Below are positions 12,413 through 24,289 of a stretch of DNA of 64,000 nucleotides, one piece after another. The notes beneath the pieces were generated by a model. It made no database searches, was not told where the DNA came from, and was given only the letters and a program-made list of their open reading frames with translations. Position numbers and translations under genes: made by a program. Source of the DNA: Nageia nagi (lineage: Eukaryota; Pinophyta); assembly GCA_050084985.1 (NCBI GenBank), contig JBITNC010000001.1, positions 205,220,001 to 205,284,000 on the forward strand, read 5' to 3'. How positions within the stretch are numbered: the stretch's first letter is position 1; each line of letters opens with the position of its first letter.

Positions 12413-12424
12413 TAGTATCAAAGC
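12413..12424 (+). other. Primer-binding site of element E (initiator Met-tRNA type)
   Basis: TAGTATCAAAGC matches the TGGTATCAGAGC primer site complementary to plant initiator methionine tRNA at 10 of 12 bases, one base after the LTR end. The two differences are both G to A, as expected from decay of methylated cytosines on the other strand. Confidence 0.7.
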
Positions 12425-12769
12425 TTTGATTCTACCATCTTATTAGAATCAAGGGCATCATTCATAGAGGGTTTCAATTTGGAGTTGAAGAGAGTTTAAA
12501 TATTTAGGATACCCACATCATAGTGGTATTACACATGAAATATTTGCTGAGTGAAGTTAGAGATCTTACCCTTACTAATGGGTAAGAGCTGAGGAGTTTA
12601 TACTAAAGGTGATAGCTAAAGGAGTTGGAGAAGATGAAGGAGATTCATTATGATATTATACTAAATCACAATGCTCATAGTTCTATTTATTAAAAGATAT
12701 TTCTATCCTATTGAAGAGTGGAGTTGACCTAGCATCATAGTGATCATTTTGAAGGAGTTTTTGAAGGAT
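12425..12769 (+). other. Element E leader, no repeat recognised
   Basis: Leader sequence between the primer-binding site and the tandem repeat. No open frame or motif recognised. Confidence 0.3.
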
Positions 12770-13810
12770 CTAGATACTTGGAGTAAGACATTGGGAATAT
12801 AGAATCCCTATTTCATACTTGTGGTAAGTTGTTGGGCATATTCTAGCCCTAATTTTAAAATTTTAAGCATTGAGGAGGTTTTTCCAAATTTGAAAAGGTA
12901 CACTTTTAGAAAAAATTACATTTGTATTTCAAATTGAAGTTTTTTCTTGATTTATTCTAAGTTTGAAGGAGGAATAAGGGTTTTTCTATAGAGTTTGAGC
13001 TCATCTAGAGTTATATGTTGGTATTTTAAGAGCTATTTTGTAGCTTATTCATCATTTTGAAGATTCTATAAGGAGGATACTAGTATTACAAGAAAAATTT
13101 AGAGGATCAAGATACATTATGGGACCATTTGAAGATAAACATTGCATTTGTAAGGGTATTTTTATACTTGAAGCTCTATTCTAGGACCACTTGAAGCTAA
13201 ATCCTACATTTTTGGGTTACATAAATCTATATGTTGCATCATTGAGGGTGTTTTTAACCTAAATTCTATGTTTTGAGCTCTCTAAAAGATAGATGTTGGT
13301 GCTTTAAGTACTTTTCAAAGGTTTGTTCTACATTTTGAGTCCACTTGAAGGAAAATGTTGGTATCCTAGAGGAGTTTTGAGGTCTATTATGCTTTTCAAG
13401 ACCACTTGAGGTCATACATTGGCATACAAAAGCTATTTTAAAGGATCTTTCTATATTTTGAGTGTCCTCTAAGCCAAAAATTAGCAGTTTGAGGGAATTT
13501 ATGAAGATTGTTTTGTATTCTAGAGTAATACAAAGGTGAATGTTGACATATTGAGGGAGATTTTGAAGCTTGAGCTAAATTTTTGAATCATTCTAAAGTA
13601 AACATGGCATACTATGTGTTATTTTGAAGATAGTTTTACATTCTAAATCCATTCTGGGCCAAATGTTTTATGTTTGGAGGAGTTTTTGGACTTCTTACTA
13701 CATTTAGAAGTCATTAGAGGTTAGATGTTGACCTATTAAAAGGTTTTTAAAAATCTTTACTACATTTTAGATACACTTGAAGTGGGATGTTGGCTCATTG
13801 AGGCCAATTA
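12770..13810 (+). repeat. Degenerate tandem repeat, period about 61 bp, in the leader of element E
   Basis: About fifteen units share a core like TTTTGAGTCCACTTGAAG...ATGTTGGCAT...TTTTGAAG. Clear anchors are at 13341, 13402, 13465, 13527, 13590, 13648, 13706 and 13770, giving spacings of roughly 57-65 bp. Units differ strongly from each other, so the array is old. It lies between the primer-binding site and the first coding-like sequence. Its role is unknown; leader repeats could reflect packaging or RNA-structure elements. Confidence 0.65.
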
Positions 13811-14499
13811 GGAGTTGATACTTTATCACAATAAATAATACTTGTAAGTATTAATTAATTTTCATCATGAAAGATAAGTATTAATAATTTTTCAAGGTAT
13901 CTTGACATATTGGCCATTATTTTCTTACAAATTTAGAGCTACAAGTCACTAAAAGGAGGTCATTAGAAAATAAGAGAGTCAATTTACTAATATTGACTAA
14001 ATTTCATAATGGTAGCTACACTATGGAGGCCTCAAGAGGAGATATTGGGAAAATTTTAATGTTGTATCTAAAATCAAATGTTGGAAGTATAGGAAGCTCT
14101 ATTTACTATGAGCTTACAAAAATTCATCCCTTAGAGGTTGGATGACTAGTATCTCAGCTAAATTTCAAAATTTAGAATTGACTCTATACTATTCTAGCTT
14201 ATGTGTTCAAATGTTGAGCTTCAAGGGGACAAAATCTAGTTCAAAGTTATTTCTTTTGGCCCATAACTATAAGTTCAAGAATTGATTAGCTCATTCCACC
14301 ATGTTAGAAATAAAATTTCAAGTTTGAGTATTTCATAATAGGATAAATAAGGAGAAAAAGACAAAAATATTTTATTTTAGAAGTTATAAGAAATTTTTAT
14401 TATTTTAATTTTACAAGCAAATTAAAATTAGGAGTGATAAGGTGTATCTTTGGAAATATATATTTTACTATGCACTAAATTTGAATCTTTGAGAGAATT
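13811..14499 (+). other. Element E leader, unassigned
   Basis: AT-rich sequence with no recognised ORF, repeat or motif. It links the tandem array to the coding-like stretch. Confidence 0.3.
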
Positions 14500-15640
14500 T
14501 CTACCAAAATAACTGATTGGAACTTAACCCATCCATATTTCAATATGGATGATGATCATGGGTACATTTATACTCCTCACTGTCACATATCCCATCTAGA
14601 GAGCATTAAAAGAGTTGGAGTGCCTCTTTTGACTTGGTAGGACTATCTTCTATATTAATAGGGTTATTCAAAGAAGATTCAATCTTACCTTTGGGCTAGT
14701 TTGCATGAGAAGTTGTATGAGTCCTCTTTCTAGAGGGTTTTAGGGCTTCAGTCTATTGGGTGCAAGGATTCATGGTGTTAGCATCTAAGCTATTGGTGTG
14801 AATTATATCTATGTGAGAAGAATCCTAATTGTATGTTGTTTCTTCCTAAAAATAATTTTGTATTAGATTATCCTCAACCTCATTCCTTCTTCATTGATAA
14901 AAGTAGAATGGGCATTCATCTTTTTCCTCCTCTTCATGGCTAATTTGAGTATCATTTCCTTCTTCTTCCATTGCTCCCATCAAGTGGTGAAGTGGTTGCT
15001 ATTAGAGTTGAATGGATAAGGCATGTTTGTAGATAAGCAACATTATTATTTGATGGAGTGGCACCAATTTAGGATTAGCTTTTCACTTCCCCATTGAGAC
15101 AGACATGGAAAATTTCATGAAATCTATCAAATCAACTCTTTTCTAGTTGAATCAAAAGTGATTGAGGAGAATTATGTGATGGCCATAAACCCCTGTATGC
15201 CTACCATAATGTGTGATATACTTCATGATTACCTTACACAATTTATACCATGGATAGGGTATGCTACTATGATAGTATTCTATTCAATAAGGTAGCAAAT
15301 GGATACCCCCTATTTCAAATTTATTTATGTCCTCCCCTTTACTCACCTTGGAGTTGCATCTGATTTCTTTACCCTAATTTGGGAGGCCAGTAGTTTGAGC
15401 TATAGTATCAAATATAAAGTGGATCTATTTACCATGGATTTTGCATTTCTCATTATTTCAATTATGAACTATCATGTCCACTAGTCTTCTATTAGGCCCA
15501 TTGTAATTTTCTATGAATGTATTCAAGTCCCCCTTACAAACCAAGTGCCATATGTTAGGGTCCTTTTTTACCTTTTATGGATTGTTGGGTTCAACAAAAA
15601 CTAGAGCACCCCCCATTACAATTTTTCTATGGATCCCTTG
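14500..15640 (+). pseudogene. Element E ORF, first part: unknown protein, decayed
   Basis: A coding-like stretch with many frameshifts and stops. The best preserved pieces are around 15180-15290 (MAINPCMPTIMCDILHDYL) and 15299-15484 (MDTPYFKFIYVLPFTHLGVA), followed by a continuing segment to about 15600. Aromatic, Pro, Cys and His content argue for a former protein. I do not recognise the family: no gag, protease, RT or integrase motif is visible. Its place behind an LTR, primer site and leader suggests it is the first ORF of element E. A LINE lies just downstream and may interrupt it. Confidence 0.4.
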
Positions 15641-16199
15641 CCTATTAGTTTTATTTACATGACTCTTTTCTATTTTGGACTGGCTACAAAGTTCTAGATG
15701 TTTTTCCTATCATAGTAGCATTTAATTTATTTAGTTGAATTAAGCCACATTCCCCCATCATGCCATATTTTCTCATTGTAGTGGTATCTAACTCATGCAA
15801 AGAAATTGAATTTCCTTCCCACATACTACTAGTTTATCTCTATCATTTTGTAGTCACTCATGCCAATGTTGCAAACATACCTTAAAATTTGAGCCTTTAT
15901 AATAAGCACATCTTCCTTTATCTAGCTATGAAGTTGCTTGTACTTTCCTAGGATGAAACTATTTCCTAAGTTATACTTCAGTAATATTAAAGAGTTTTTG
16001 TTTAAAAAGGGTACCATGTTTTAGGTTCTCCAACATGCATTATGTTTTCATAAGCCCTATGAAGACTACTTTTGTAAACCTCTCTTACTTCATTATATTT
16101 TTCCTCAAAGATCCTTATATTCTATTTCTTATAGATTTTCCACCAAACATGGTTGATAAGAGTAACCCATGTGTTTTCATTTTCCTTATCCTTGAAATT
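15641..16199. other. Unassigned stretch upstream of the LINE fragment
   Basis: Either the 3' end of the minus-strand LINE or the continuation of element E. I could not define the boundary. The open plus-strand frame at 16035-16346 overlaps antisense LINE coding sequence and is probably a shadow. Confidence 0.3.
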
Positions 16200-17960
16200 G
16201 GAGCTCATGACTTAGATGAAACTACTTATGGTTTGGGGTTTAGGGTCAGTTATATTCCCTTCCCTCCATATTCTTCTCTAAATCTACTAAGTATAGTCAT
16301 AGTGTATGAAAATATGATTAACATATTATTCCCCATGATGGTATAAGATATACCTTTTCACCATTATGATCCCTCTTTTCTTCATATTATTAACAATCAT
16401 TAGTCTATTTCTAACTACTAGCCAAAGGAAGAAGGCTATTTTTGGTATAATTTTAGGCCTCCATATCTTCCTCCAAATTTGGTTTCTCCATTCTTACAAA
16501 TGGTCTTCATTCCTGATCCTAATAGATTCCTTAACCATATAGTGGCCTTCTTTTTTTTTACCCCATTTTGTTTTGGTTATGTTATTAGTCAAGATAAGTT
16601 TGGCTGTATTCATTTCCTATTCAAGGGTCAATAGCTATCTTCTACATTTTTCATCTTTAGGATTGAGAAAAAACCATTTATTTAAGAGAATTATCATAAT
16701 AATTATCAATGGTTTTTCCTTGATTATTCTGGGCCCATCTACCTCCTTTTTGAAACTGTGGTATGTGGTTCAAGGGTTTATCCTTGAACCAAGTATCTTC
16801 TCACATATAAAAATTACTTCCATCTCCTACATCCCACCTGATATAATTCATGATTTGTGATTTGGCTAATGTAAGGCCATTCCATATTGTAGAGCCATAT
16901 GGGGGTTATGGATTCTTATAATGACATCTTCTCCCATAATATAATTTTCTTTGATAATTTGGACCCATTCACTTTCATTGCCATAAGCAATTTGTCAAAT
17001 AAGCTTACCTCTCAAGGCTTGACTGACTTGCTTTATTTTCCTTAGTCCTAGTTCTCCTAGATATTTTTCACTATAGATGGTCTTCCATGCTACCAAGGAT
17101 AAATTTTTTTTTTCTGCCTCTTTTTCCCAAAGGAATCTATAACAAATATGATCAATTTTATTACAAATAGTAATTGAGACTTTGAACACCATAGCTAAAT
17201 GTATGGGAGCACTTTGGAGAACTATTTTTATAAGGGTAAGCTCCCTGCATAGGTAAGAGTTTTTTCTTCCATCCTATGAGTTTATTTTGGATTTTTTGAA
17301 TGAGATTATTCTAGTATTGAGCTTTTAGACTCACAAAAAAGAAAGGCATCCCTAAGTAATTGGTTGGGATTTATCCTTCAGGACACCCCCATATTCTACT
17401 TATCTTTTTTTTAATTCTATAAAAATAATTAAGTAAATAATTATTTTTTGGAGGTTTTTTCTTTGATGTGAAGCTTTTTCATACATTTTAAGAATATTTT
17501 TGAACCTCATCACCTCCCCTTTCTTAGCCTTTCCAATAAACATAGTATCTTACACAAATTGATGGTGTGTGGTTGGACTATAATTTAGGCCTGGGATTGT
17601 TCCTTTGATTATCTATTCCTTCTTAGCTTATTTAATCATTCCACCCCATCCTTATGTCAAAATAATGAAGAGATAAGGTGAAATCATATCTCCTTACCTT
17701 AGACCTCTCTTTTCTTCTTCTTAACATAGATTTTCTTCTTATTTTTTTAAACACTTATGGGTGTTTCCATTAGGATATAGCTACCCACATAGCACACTAT
17801 TTCATCTCCATAATTTTAAATAAATTATAACTTAACCAATACCTTGTTTGACATATAGTAAAGAGGCAAAAGCACCTTCACATTCCATCTCTCCCAACTA
17901 TTCCTCTCTATGATCATGACTCTCACTACCTTTACCATATCTATGGTGATATGTTGGTTG
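16200..17960 (-). pseudogene. LINE (L1-type non-LTR retrotransposon) reverse transcriptase and C-terminal domain, 5'-truncated
   Basis: On the minus strand, from right to left: ITIDMVK (about 17940), a GLR*GDMISPYLFI motif (17666-17712; the usual Gln is a stop), HQFV*DTMFIGKAKKGE (17521-17567) where the catalytic FADD should be, a CYRFLWEKEAEKKNLSLVAW block (17060-17150), LGELGLRKIKQVSQALRGKL (16996-17060), a WDVGDGSNF segment (about 16815), and FLWLVVRNRLMIVNNMKKRG (about 16385-16445), the zinc-finger-like domain typical of plant LINE reverse transcriptases. The endonuclease and N-terminal RT are absent, as in most 5'-truncated LINE insertions. It decayed with the catalytic Asp lost. Confidence 0.8.
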
Positions 17961-18990
17961 TTAGTACCAAATGATGTTCAGAGGTTAGTTACTAAAAAGT
18001 ATTATTTTAGATGAGTTTATTCTAGGAAACAAATACTTAGGTGGATAGTTTAGATTATAGAGCTAGATCATGTTGATGTTTATGTCAACCTATTTTAGAT
18101 TTATAGAAATGGTTCTAAATTTATTCCAAACATTCTTTCATTTTGCTTACTATGGCCCACTGTCAAACCTTATTTTATATTAGAATACACTCCTCCATGC
18201 ATCTTATATTAGATAAGCAACATGAAAAATATCGATGGTTCACCTAGTTTAGTAGGTTCTTATAGTTGTTGGGCAAAGAAAAAATGAACTTTGATTTCAG
18301 TAGATGATTCATGAGATACTATTGTGTTCATACTCTAGGAACTCACCATAATATATGTTTGAGGATGCAATCATGATTTCCCCATCTACCTAGTAGAGGT
18401 ACAACCACCCTCATTAGTTAGTCAATATCTATAATGGTATTTTGATTAGCGATCATAACACTATAGAACATATTACTCAAGTGATCACCATGTTTGAATT
18501 ATAGCTATAATGCCTTTTTATGAGTCATCCAAACTCCTCTATATTCCATAAAATGTACAATGGATTGAAATAAAATCATATTTCTTATAGTACAAAAGTA
18601 ATGTATGGAATCTACACATTCAGGATACATATGCAATCATCCATTTTAGTTTGTGCAAGTTATGGTTAGATGATTGGTTGGATATAGAGAATAAATATGT
18701 TTTACATATATTGGTCATACTTTGCTCCATGAAAATGGGTTGATTTCACATCTAATATTTGCATAAAAGACTACCTTAAGTTAGTAAGCATTATAGATAT
18801 AGTACATGATTAGTTAATAGCATGGCTTACCTAGAAATTTTGTAGTGAACATCTGATACTAGACTACAATTATGCATTTATGAATGAATAGTAACCATAA
18901 GCACTAGAGACATGGAAAAATATATTTGAACCTACTTAATATGAAGTGTGAAGACTAATATTGATAGGATAATTTTAGGTAGAGTAGGGT
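17961..18990 (+). other. Possible continuation of the element E ORF after the LINE
   Basis: A protein-like reading appears on the plus strand (for example VPNDVQRLVTKKYYF at 17970-18015), with stops about every 20 codons. No domain recognised. It would fit an ORF interrupted by the LINE, but I cannot show continuity with 14500-15640. Confidence 0.2.
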
Positions 18991-19838
18991 ATAACACTAG
19001 AGAGACTCCTCCCCATGTTTTTAAGGATGACTATGCATGATGAGAAATCATAGATTATCCTTCACTTGCCACCACTATCACCTCCTTCATCACTACCCTC
19101 ATATCCATAAGCACCTTCTTTACCCTATTGCTTTCATATATTTTTACCTCACCCACCTCCTTCTGCTATTCCCCCTATACTTTCATAGCTCCGCCATCAA
19201 GAGCAACTTTATTTTGTTTACCCCATCCATCATTATTAACCATATATTCTTTTACCTAGCCTAGCACACTTATGCTTGCATCCTTTATAGCTACTCATAC
19301 CCTTACCTACATTTCACTCATTTCCCATACCTCTACCATATCTAGTGATTGGCCTCTCCACATACCCATTCCAATTGCACCCATCGCTTCACCAAGGTGG
19401 TCTTCCATATGGTTGATCTTTTCCTCAATGAAAACATTCATGTCCTCAGAGGTGATTGGCATCTTAATTTAAAAAAAAAAAAGCAAAAAATTAATAAAAT
19501 AAAAATCATTATTTATTTATCACTATGTTCTTATTAACATCTATTATTGTATGTTATGTGATTTATATATTGACATCATCCTATGTAATGTGTGTTTTCT
19601 CATGAATCCCTTTGAGTCTACATGTCCTCTTTGGCCTTCAAATATTAGTATTGATTGATCATAGTCATTTTCTAACATTTCGACTTCCTTTTACAATATT
19701 TATAAACAATTCTAACACTTTGTTAATTGCTTTTTCTTTTCAAGGAGAAAAAAGGGACAATAAGGGATCTATGATCCCCCTTTTAATGAGATAGTCCTCA
19801 ATGTGTTTGCTTGGTGTTTACAGATTGTATAAATACTT
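18991..19838. other. Unassigned AT/pyrimidine-rich stretch
   Basis: Small open frames on the plus strand (19037-19264, 19272-19472, 19612-19794) are rich in His, Leu, Ile and Ser from pyrimidine-rich DNA and overlap one another. I do not consider them genes. Nothing else recognised. Confidence 0.3.
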
Positions 19839-20235
19839 ATGTTATTTTTCTCACAATCTTTCCCATACTTAGATTAAATACTTGCTCCAGTAGTTCTTGA
19901 TAAGTAGACAATTACTTAATGTTTGTATCTTAGTTAAATTATACTTGCTTAAGTTATCCAAGTTATGAGTAAGATAATAATATTTTTCACATAAGTATCT
20001 CTTCACTTATTTAATGATTGTTTTTGTATTTTTCATCTTTTCCCATGATGTGCAAAGACATAGTTTAATTTTCTCACAACTTTTCTTGCCCTTGAATTAA
20101 TTATTTTTTCCACTATCTCTTGTCAAGTAAATAATAACTTAACCTTTTTAACTAAGCTAAAGAATTCTTACTTGATTTAATCAAGTTAAAAGTAAGAAAT
20201 GATATGTTCTATGTAAGTATCTTTACACTTAGTTT
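19839..20235. repeat. Diverged direct duplication, spacing about 225 bp
   Basis: The block starting near 19845 (TTTTTCTCACAATCTTTCCC, then AGTAAG...CACATAAGTATCTCTTCACTTA) recurs in diverged form from about 20070 (TTTTCTCACAACTTTTCTTG ... AGTAAG ... TAAGTATCTTTACACTTAG). Two units only. It may be part of an LTR or 3' UTR of the minus-strand element to the right. Confidence 0.5.
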
Positions 20236-20949
20236 CTTTTACTTCTAGTCCACAAATACTTAGTTCCTTTATTTGTAGCTTGCATAACATTGCATATTTC
20301 TTTCACGAACTTAAACATTGATTACTTTTTAAGTTTGAAAAAACATAACATAACATAATGCTCTTGAAATTCATTTCCCAACTTAAATAAGTATCAAAAG
20401 AACAATCATACATAAGCAAGATGCAAAAGATACTATTTTGTATTACTTAAATCTTCAAAAATGTGCAACTTTTATAATTGAGAGAGAGATATAAATGATT
20501 CTCCCTTACCTTTATGTAGTACCCTAAGGTATTTAGGTTTGAAACAAACCCTAACTACCTTGCAAACCCTAATTTGAAAACCCTAATTACAAGGCATCAC
20601 AATTTGGCTAAATAGGGAAGCAACTAACTTGTAAAATAACTAAGTCTATAAAATAATAACTCAAAATTAATTTCACTTTGGATATTAAGAGGAGCAAAAA
20701 ATTCTTATCACCCTTAATTCCTTTTACAATGATAATAAAAATAACACAATCCATCTTTTCAATTGGCTAACAAAGAGGGAGGAAACAAGGCCATAATTTC
20801 TATAACTTTAGTCTTGATGTCTCCACCTAAAAAACTATGTACCCTACCACATCCTTCTAATAATCCCTAATATTAGAAAATCATCTATCCCATCATCCAA
20901 TTATTTATTCTTTGGTATGCCACTTTAACTTGTGCAATCCATGAGAGAA
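20236..20949. other. Unassigned stretch with a few CCCTAA-like motifs
   Basis: Contains several CCCTAA-type hexamers in 20521-20590, but not in a regular array. No ORF or RNA recognised. It is probably the 3' untranslated part of the minus-strand element at 20950-25030. Confidence 0.3.
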
Positions 20950-23900
20950 AGTGATCATATAAATCAATAGTCATCTCCTCCATATATTTGAATTTCAACT
21001 TCTTATTGAGAAGCTCTTTTAAAATTTGCTTAACTTCATTATCACTTCTCTAATTATTTGACTCATCTAGAGTTGAAATATCAGTCAAATCAATGATATC
21101 TCAATTTTTCTTATACACCTCAAATAATTTATCTTTAAAATATATACATATGGCTTTTGCATTTATCAACCAATTAAAAAGAAATGAAAATTATTTATAG
21201 AAATTTATCAACCTATCATCATTGATTTTCTCATGCTTAACTCTAGCAACATTCTACCCTTTGACTTCCCATTGGTCTACATACTAATATCAGCATCAAC
21301 CATGTAAAGTTGAAAGTTGATGTGATCTAGATAGATGAGATCTTGATAAGCCTTGGGGAAGACTTTTGTTGGTTTTTCAATCAATTTCTTAACTCTCTCT
21401 TTTAGCTTGCAACCTCTTTTATATTTGAATTTTAAATATTCTTTATTGACCCCCAACTCTTCAAATTCCTTAAAAGTCTTTTTCATGCATTTAACTTCAC
21501 TCTTTAGTTTATTAACCTTTGAGTATTTCTCTTATGCTAACTTGGTGAGATTTTTCATCCCTTTTTCAATGATATATGCATTCAAGTCAATTACTAGAGG
21601 TCCAATGTCTTACTCCATATTGTTAACATTTTCATGCCTTTTATCTCTTACTTTTTTGATATTAGTTTTTAGTTTACTCATGTGTAATGTCTCTTTTGCA
21701 AATTTGACTACACTCTACAAATTTTTAGGAATTGGTGCAACTTCTTCTACATCCTCTTCACTTTCTTCTCTTTCACTATCACTACTCACCTCTTTAAATA
21801 TACATCAATGTCCATATTATTTAGTAAATTCTCAAAGCTAAGCTATTCAAGTGATCCTACATCATTAATAGTGATAATTTGCTAGTCATGCTCATCCTAT
21901 TTTTTTTTTCTTTCTCGTTTTCTCATTTTCGTTCTCCTCATCATCTTCATCTCCATCCCTATCATCTTCAGTGTATTTTGATGTATGTTTGGAAGGATTT
22001 TTATATGAGTTAGGGGTTTTATGTGGAGTATAATTTTTCTTGGTATTTGATCGAGTGGTTGGATGGTCAAAGGTATATGATGATCCCTTTATTTCTTATT
22101 GTATTGGGACCTCTACAATATTATTTTTGCATTAAGATTCCTTTGGATTTGAAGAGGAATAAGTGATGATCAATTCTAGCCCCAAAGCAACTATATAAGG
22201 GGTACAAGTATTTTTTTTTATCTCAAAATCTTCTTCAAAATTAGTGACATTAACAAATCCATCACTTCCTATGTATGGGTATCTATAGTTGGACCTATAT
22301 TATAATACTCCATAAGAGTTTCCTCCACTTGTTCTTCATCATCCTCTCCCTCTTTTTCATTGTGGCTTCCTTTCCTACTATCATCTCTACTACAAATTTT
22401 TAATCTATCATTATCACTTTCTAACTTTGATTGATCATCAGCATTTTAATCATTATAACTCCCAAAAGAGCTACTGTTGGAAGAAGGATTATCTCTAAGA
22501 GTAGAAATGTAACTACTTTCTCTAGACTCAAATTAAGATTTAGGATTTACAATGGTTTATTTTTCTAAGGATACTAATGTTGAAATGCTCTAAGGAGGTG
22601 CATTGATGGTCTTTAATACATCAAACCCTTACATTAAACCAAATTGATTAAAACTAGGCTCCTTGTTAAAATCTTACTTATTATTTTGTTTAGCTACCTG
22701 TGGCTCTAGTAAACTTCCATGACTCTTATCTTTAGCTTTTTTATTCTTTTTATCCCTCTCTTCCTTTGCAATTTTCTCATATATTATTTGAATTTGTAAT
22801 TTTGAGTGGACATTTCTACACTTTTAAATTGAGCAAAGGGAATGATGTTTATAGGACATTTGAAATTTCCAAAAAAAATTATCAACTATGCCTAAAGGGT
22901 CATAATGAGTTTTTAGGGCATGATACTCAAAAGCATAACCTTCTATCTCACATTTGATTGTTTCTAGCTCCAACCAGTTGTTGCAATGATAATAAGAATG
23001 AGTTATGGGCATTTTTATGGGAGTATCTATCTTCTCTTTAGCAAATTTCTCATGAAAGTAGAATGTCTATCTCACAAATTCTACTAACACACTTCTATCA
23101 CTTAGATAGTGAGGAAGCTTTAGAGGGGTTACATCAACTCCATAGACTCTGATGTAGGAATTATCAAATTCCTCTATGTAAAAAATGCACAAATATCTTC
23201 AAAAAATCAACAACTTCAATAGAAATACGAGGAACATGTTGAGCCCCTTTTAGTTCCTTTATAATAGGGAAATCCCATTCATCTATTCTCATTTGAATAT
23301 GATTCCACTCTTGCTCCTTGTAGACTTTTGGATATGTCACATAGATTGATACTCTTTTATTAAAAATGACCTTTATAATGTCATGGGCTTGAGGTCAATT
23401 TTTACCTTTTAGCAATAAGAATACCAAGTAAGATATATAGAAAAAGATCTTAGTCTTTTTCACCTAACTCAACTGATTGATCATACCATCACTAATGACT
23501 TGGCTCCATCAACTACTCCTTCCTTTTGTACTACATAAATGAAACTAGATAAGTCTTTTTTGAACCTAATGTATATATATTTTTCTAAAATATTACATAG
23601 GAAAATGATAGCTTTGTTTATAATGTCTTGGAATAAACATCTTTGTACTTTCATCATAGCTCGAGGGGCCATACCATGATGTTTTGATCTAAATAATGAT
23701 CTCCTATGTTTGATGTTTTATTCTTCTAACTATTTGTATACATCTTCTTGCATAAAGATAATAACTTTATTTTACCATCCCATTACCTTTTTGATATCCT
23801 CTTTGGTCAAATTTATGATGATATTTCCCTCAACGTCCTTAACAACTCTATTAGTGAAATTAGTATGCTATGCTATTTCCAACATTAACTCAGGAAAATT

Positions 23901-24183
23901 AATAATGGTATGATTGCAAAAGTGAAAAGTCCAAAAGAATGGACTATATATTTTTCTTTAACTTTGGAATTCAATCTTCTTCTCTCAACATGAGGATGAG
24001 GTTGGTGTGATTCCACTTTGGGTCTTCAATGTTTTCTAATCTATCATAATATTGAGCCATTTGTTTGACCCTCCTATCTTTATTTAACTCCACAAAATTG
24101 GTATTTATTAAGTGAGTATATCCACCTTCATTCTTATTTGACTTGGTCATCCTAAAAAATAACAAAAAATTTATCTTATCCAT
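20950..24183 (-). pseudogene. Old relative of the TRG-1 second ORF: unknown protein with acidic and coiled-coil parts, decayed
   Basis: A minus-strand reading from an ATG at 24183 gives about 1050 codons of broken but coherent protein. In order: a basic N-terminal segment (VKQMAQYYDRLENIEDPKWN, about 24050), a motif at about 23770-23895 reading RVVKDVEGNIIINL, a FYISYLVFLLLKGKN segment (about 23410-23455), YVTYPKVYKEQEWNHIQMRI (about 23285-23340), a TPIKMPITHSYYHC segment (about 22990-23030), an acidic stretch (EKEGEDDEEQVEETLMEYYN, about 22300-22360), and a charged coil-prone C-terminal part (21277-21500). The motif and segment order match the TRG-1 second ORF at 38860-42345 (RIVRDLQGRTILNL; FHFAYTSYIVWMMIHQN; acidic part; coiled coil). 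Its function is unknown and no pol domain is present. Confidence 0.6.
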
Positions 24184-24289
24184 TATTTTGAGGAGAAAAC
24201 AACATCATAAATTAGCTGCATGTAGGTAGAAAGTTATGTGGAAGTGACCAAGGAAAATACTCAATTTCATTGAGGTTAGTATAAAAATG

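Noticed and set aside
12770-13810. CRISPR-like array.
   Set aside because: Units are degenerate over their whole length with no constant repeat and unique spacer pattern, and the DNA is plant nuclear.
18200-18330. A GSYSCWAKKK-type reading that recalls the copia RNase H segment.
   Set aside because: The surrounding residues do not follow the copia RNase H pattern and stops are frequent; too weak to call.
20521-20590. CCCTAA-like hexamers suggesting interstitial telomere repeats.
   Set aside because: Only a few irregularly spaced copies in AT-rich DNA, without a plant-type CCCTAAA array.
21353-21841. 162-codon plus-strand frame with Ser/Leu-rich runs.
   Set aside because: Antisense shadow of the coil-prone, Lys/Glu-rich C-terminal part of the minus-strand ORF at 20950-24183.
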